A program made the position numbers and the translations under genes. Positions 52,676 through 56,350 of a stretch of DNA of 56,350 nt are shown one piece after another (within the stretch, counting starts at the first letter, position 1; each line of letters opens with the position of its first letter). Location of the stretch: NCBI GenBank assembly GCA_944387445.1, contig CALXEX010000010.1:1-56350 (forward strand), in the 5' to 3' direction. The DNA comes from an uncultured Clostridia bacterium. Its GTDB lineage: Bacteria; Bacillota; Clostridia; TANB77; CAG-508. Under the pieces are notes generated by a model, which saw only the letters and a program-made list of their open reading frames with translations, did no database searches and was not told where the DNA came from.

Positions 52676-53758
52676 TTACCTCCATACTTTAAAGCCATTT
52701 GCTGAGAATGAGCAAATTTGTTTTAATTCTGCACAAATTTCTAATTCATTAATCTGTGCTATTTTTCTAACGTAATTTCTCAGCTCGTTATCCTTTTCAG
52801 GAAATCCATGCCGGTTAATTGCATCTTCTCCAATGGTAATACTACCAGAGGGAAATTTCTTTTTACCTATTTGTATACCATTTTCACAATAGGTAAAATC
52901 ACTATTTTCTGGTAATTCCAATCCGAAACCATGAGGAATATAGTGATTTTCAGAATTTTCTTTCTTTTTCACTATATATATTTTTTTTCCCGGACTTGTG
53001 AGTAATGTTGCAAGTCCTTCAGTCTTTTGAACACCAATCAATACTTCATGTATTGTTGGCATGCCATAATGAGATATACTTAAGATTTCATTTTCCATTT
53101 TTTCTGCTAAAACTTGCTTGCAGAAAAAATAATTCCTTTCTCTATTAAAGGATTCCAGCATTTCTGCCATTTGATAAAATCTTTCTGCCGTCTTTCCTGT
53201 TATAAATCTAAGATACCGGTACTCTCCTAATCTTTCTGTTACAATACTATTATAGTACCAGTTTCCTATAACAGGGTAAAGCTGTTCTTTATGCTCACAT
53301 GCCGACGCATGGACAAGCATATAGTAACCTTTCTTTATTCCTATGTGATTATCATCATTTTCCAGATGACACAAAGAAATAAAATGGTTACCCCTGGTAA
53401 AATTCCAGTCATATTTTGATGTGTCTGTTAAAGCCTTCTCACATCTCTCCTTAAATTCATACACCGATATTTCAGAATGTATCTGATACAAAGCTGTACC
53501 ACATACATTGACTGTGCTATCTACCGGAATGAATGGAATATCAGACCGTTCCCATTGGTATACGGCTCCCGTGAAAAATCCTCCTCTCATTCTCATGATG
53601 TTATGTGCAATGCCTAAATCAGTCATTGCATAAATGTTACAATCTTTCTGTACAGCTGAAAGTTTTGTGGCAACTTTAGAAATAAGTTTTTCCGTTATCC
53701 GCAATTCTTGAAGCACCTTCTTTTGTGTTTCATCATTTAATGTTCTGTTATAAATCAT
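52676..53758 (-). CDS. Unknown protein of the histidine phosphatase cluster
   Basis: 360 residues starting MIYNRTLNDETQKKV after AAAGGAG. No signal peptide. Visible features: STVNVCGTALYQIH, NFTRGNHFISLCHLE, YYMLVHASACEHKEQLYP and IPHGFGLELPE; the H/C-rich blocks suggest an enzyme. I do not recognise the family. Base composition is less AT-rich than the surroundings and four Arg residues use CGG (NRHGF, WERSD, EYRYL, ELRIT), otherwise absent from intact native genes here. Likely horizontally acquired with the two phosphatases. Confidence 0.75.
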   Translation of the reverse strand: MIYNRTLNDETQKKVLQELRITEKLISKVATKLSAVQKDCNIYAMTDLGIAHNIMRMRGGFFTGAVYQWERSDIPFIPVDSTVNVCGTALYQIHSEISVYEFKERCEKALTDTSKYDWNFTRGNHFISLCHLENDDNHIGIKKGYYMLVHASACEHKEQLYPVIGNWYYNSIVTERLGEYRYLRFITGKTAERFYQMAEMLESFNRERNYFFCKQVLAEKMENEILSISHYGMPTIHEVLIGVQKTEGLATLLTSPGKKIYIVKKKENSENHYIPHGFGLELPENSDFTYCENGIQIGKKKFPSGSITIGEDAINRHGFPEKDNELRNYVRKIAQINELEICAELKQICSFSANGFKVWR

Positions 53759-53976
53759 TTTGTTTCTCCTTTCGCTCACACCAAATGTTTTCTTGTTACA
53801 AATTTTTTAATAAAAAATTTAAGTATAGCATTTCAAGCGTTTAGTTTCTCGCTTAATATCTGCCCTTTTTATTTTATGTTAATCTCAATTTTTAAAGTTT
53901 TCAAAATACAGTTTTTAAAAATTGATAAAAAAATTATCAATTTTTATTTTCTTTATGGAGATATTCCCCTCTATCC

Positions 53977-54006
53977 TTGTACTTTTATGTAAAATAATGA
54001 TATAAT
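53977..54006 (+). promoter_or_regulatory. Promoter of the STAND-like gene
   Basis: TTGTAC, 18-bp spacer, TATAAT, 32 bp before the start codon. The interval 53759-53976 is AT-rich with nothing else visible. Confidence 0.65.
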
Positions 54007-54038
54007 AAAGATAGATTTTGTTATTTATGGAGGAACCT

Positions 54039-56330
54039 ATGGAACAAGATATCTTAAAAACAAATAGAGCGAAATTATTATCTGATTTTATTAATGAAAT
54101 GAAACTATCTATAAAAAAGCATAATATAAAAGGAGAATTGCCTAGTAAAACATATATCTATACAAGAATTGCAGATTATACACATTATGCAGAAGTAAGT
54201 ATCCGAAAATTTTTAACTGGTAGTATTCCAAAAGACATTCCTAGTTTTTTGCAAGGAATTCTAGAATATGCAAAATTAGTACAAGTGGATGATTCTAAGA
54301 TTGATGCATTTGCTAAAAATTATTTATCTGCTACAAATACAGTTGTTTTCCAGGATACAACTATCCAAACCAAAAATAATTTAATTCCTCAAGACTTAAG
54401 CAAAATTATTCGATCTCAAAAGCTAACTTTGTTTTTAGATGATTTTGTAAATCATCCTATTAATATTGCTTATATTTATGGATATAAATTAGGTGGAAAA
54501 TCAAAATCTGTTATGGCATATATGTATGATTTGAGCTTAAAAAATAAATTTGAAAATATGATTTGGATCAATCTAAAAAAGGAAAATCAATTATCTACTA
54601 TTTTAGATACCATTTTGCTTTTCAATTTAGAAAATAAAGCAGAAATCAAATCTGAAGAAAAACAAGATGCTTGTCTAGAGTTTATAAAAAATACCAAATC
54701 TATTCTTATATTCGATTTTGATGATGACATTATCCAAGATGAAACTATTACATTCATAAAAAACTTTTCTAAATTTTCAAAAATAGTAATGATTACATCT
54801 ATTCCTTATCATCAATACGAAAATGCTTTAGATACCTATTGTTCTAGTTTTTGTATTAATGACTTCATTTCTAAAGAAGAACTAAATGCTATGCTTCATA
54901 CAACAGAAAATTTTAGGAAAATTATAGATATGCAACCTTCCTTAGTTGATACATTATATTCCATTACTGGTGGCATTCCATTTGCATCTATATATTTAAT
55001 AAAAAAAATTGTCAATGCTAATAAGCTAGGTGTTTCTTTAGAAAATGCCATTTCTAAATATACAAGAGCAAATGAAGATTATAAAATCATGTCAGAAAAA
55101 ATCATTCATGATATATGGAAAGAATTAAGTCCAATCGCTAAAAAAATCGTCATCATTTGTGCAAATTTTAAATATACCATTTCGATTGAACTTGTTTCCT
55201 ACATATTACATTTAGATATCCTATCAAATGAGTGGCAAGAAGCAATTACAGAATGTTATACAAATGATTTATTAATCCCGATTATCCAAAACAATCCTAG
55301 ACTAGATATGCACAATTTAATCAAAACACTTGTCTTGGTAAATGCTTCTGAAGAAGATTTTAATAAAAAAACATTTTTGAAACAGTTGGCAAAGTTTTAT
55401 ATAGATAAATCTGCCTATGTGGGTGAATGTTATAATGATATTTCAAAATTAAAATTATTTGATGAATTAGATGAATGGAACATTACAAAACAAGTTTTAA
55501 ATATGTTAGAAAAAAATAAATTATATAAAGAATATATTACCATTATTAGAAATCTAAAATACTATATCTATGTTAGAGGTATGTGGAATAAAGGTGAAGA
55601 TTCCCCACATTTAAAAAGAGCAAAAATGGCAAATATGATTCAAGATAAAAATGAAGAATTAGAAGCTTTGTGTGATTATATTAATATCATGTCTAAATCA
55701 CAAAACCAAGAAGAAGCAGAGAAATATTTAGATATTGCTTCAAAAATTGTTGATAAAGGAAAAGATTCTTTAGAAAAACGTATTGTTTGCTTATTTTATC
55801 ATGTAAAAGCTTTGTATACTTGTAACTGTTTAAAAAATTACAAAGAAAGTTATGACATATGGATGAATATTAAAGAAAACTATTTTCCTTATATTAACGA
55901 ATATCGAAAATTGGTAACAGATTTATGGATTACCAGATGTTATTTAAAAATTGAAAATGCTTTTGATTTAAAATATAATATGTTAATTGAACGTCTAGAA
56001 GAAGCAAAACTTGCCAATTTCACTCGTGGACAAGCAGATTATCGCCTTTTATTAATTTCTTTATTATTAGAAAATTATTCAGTTACCAAAAATACTAATC
56101 TTTTAAAAAATGCTCATATAGAATTAAAAGCTTGTGAAAAATTTCTAAAAGACAATGATTTAGATGATATTCGAAATGAAGCTCTATATTATCGATTACA
56201 GACAATATATTCTATCTATACAAATGACTTTGAAAAAGCTGAAGAATTTTGTCAAAAAGCTATTAAAGACTATGAAATGATGAATTGTAAAAAAGATATT
56301 GAAAGTTTACTTAAAAATTTGAACCAATAG
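54039..56330 (+). CDS. STAND-like NTPase with helical repeat C-terminus
   Basis: 763 residues. N-terminal ~95 residues contain a helix-turn-helix-like stretch (IADYTHYAEVSIRKFLTGS). A nucleotide-binding domain follows: P-loop GYKLGGKSKSV (~148), Walker B-like SILIFDFDDD, sensor-like KIVMITSIPYH, then a winged-helix-like region (~330-420) and a long alpha-helical, TPR-like tail (EALCDYINIMSK, EEAEKYLDIASKIV, DFEKAEEFCQKAIKDY). This order matches STAND ATPases used in signalling, regulation or phage defence. Start MEQDILK follows TGGAGG. It stands alone and is followed at once by a palindromic element. Confidence 0.72.
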   Translation: MEQDILKTNRAKLLSDFINEMKLSIKKHNIKGELPSKTYIYTRIADYTHYAEVSIRKFLTGSIPKDIPSFLQGILEYAKLVQVDDSKIDAFAKNYLSATNTVVFQDTTIQTKNNLIPQDLSKIIRSQKLTLFLDDFVNHPINIAYIYGYKLGGKSKSVMAYMYDLSLKNKFENMIWINLKKENQLSTILDTILLFNLENKAEIKSEEKQDACLEFIKNTKSILIFDFDDDIIQDETITFIKNFSKFSKIVMITSIPYHQYENALDTYCSSFCINDFISKEELNAMLHTTENFRKIIDMQPSLVDTLYSITGGIPFASIYLIKKIVNANKLGVSLENAISKYTRANEDYKIMSEKIIHDIWKELSPIAKKIVIICANFKYTISIELVSYILHLDILSNEWQEAITECYTNDLLIPIIQNNPRLDMHNLIKTLVLVNASEEDFNKKTFLKQLAKFYIDKSAYVGECYNDISKLKLFDELDEWNITKQVLNMLEKNKLYKEYITIIRNLKYYIYVRGMWNKGEDSPHLKRAKMANMIQDKNEELEALCDYINIMSKSQNQEEAEKYLDIASKIVDKGKDSLEKRIVCLFYHVKALYTCNCLKNYKESYDIWMNIKENYFPYINEYRKLVTDLWITRCYLKIENAFDLKYNMLIERLEEAKLANFTRGQADYRLLLISLLLENYSVTKNTNLLKNAHIELKACEKFLKDNDLDDIRNEALYYRLQTIYSIYTNDFEKAEEFCQKAIKDYEMMNCKKDIESLLKNLNQ

Positions 56331-56350
56331 GGACGTGTCAAATCGGACAT
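56331..56350. repeat. Palindromic element, family 1 copy c (cut by window end)
   Basis: GGGACGTGTCAAATCGGACA begins right after the stop codon of the STAND-like gene, as copy b does after spoIVA. Only the left arm is visible. Confidence 0.6.

Noticed and set aside
51584..53758. Phage or integrative element
   Set aside because: No integrase, att-like direct repeats or structural genes are seen; only composition and codon use suggest transfer.

Overview
The window comes from a low-GC, spore-forming member of the Clostridia. Base composition is strongly AT-rich, Shine-Dalgarno sites are strong (AGGAGG), and it carries spoVAC/AD/AE and spoIVA, a Gram-positive type IV pilus locus, ftsEX with LytM-type hydrolases, whiA, and a Firmicutes-type infC-rpmI-rplT operon. 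Most genes lie on the minus strand. Gene names rest on recognisable motifs and family resemblance read by eye; no database search was possible.

Layout. 1-3.4 kb: two paralogous coiled-coil repeat proteins flanking argS, with matching promoters. 3.5-6.5 kb: a small membrane protein, deoD, a 305-bp palindrome, greA, pgsA. 6.6-13.5 kb: ctpA and a cell-division hydrolase operon ftsE-ftsX plus three consecutive M23 (EnvC-like) peptidases. 13.7-16.8 kb: an unknown gene split by a frame break, an orphan C-terminal transketolase subunit, a ROK kinase. 17.2-26.9 kb: a compact type IV pilus operon (pilM-N fusion, pilO, pilP-like, pilin, pilD, two minor pilins, pilB, pilT, pilC). 27-31 kb: rsmB, then on the plus strand dodecin-spoVAC-spoVAD-spoVAE. 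31-35.7 kb: a large surface papain-like protease, then infC-rpmI-rplT with an L20-type leader. 35.8-44.9 kb: an amidoligase-like gene with a -1 frame break, hemW-whiA-prmC, 6S RNA, hemolysin III, dprA, folD, a frame-broken 2-deoxyribosyltransferase-like gene. 45-51.5 kb: ligA, a two-protein UDP-GlcNAc module, spoIVA, and a small gene with a structured leader. 51.6-53.8 kb: a probably acquired cluster (two histidine phosphatases and an unknown gene). 54-56.3 kb: a STAND-like NTPase. Palindromic, MITE-like repeats of several families sit between operons.

The most striking observation is a link between the arginine codon CGG and frame breaks. Reading both strands by eye, I found in-frame CGG only four times in the genes that look native. 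Each is the exact point where an ORF breaks (spoVAD, spoVAE, the deoxyribosyltransferase-like gene, and the unknown gene at 13.7-14.9 kb). In all four, skipping the single C restores the family reading frame and puts a glycine codon (GGA or GGT) where a glycine is expected or acceptable. This suggests that CGG is unassigned or starved in this lineage and works as a +1 frameshift codon, so that a C inserted before a GGN codon is tolerated. The only other in-frame CGG codons (five) are in the acquired-looking cluster at 51.6-53.8 kb, where they read normally as Arg; they are the main counter-evidence. Two further translation oddities are infC and dprA, whose only start codons at proper distance from a strong Shine-Dalgarno appear to be AUA, and an amidoligase-like gene whose halves join through a canonical -1 slippery heptamer.
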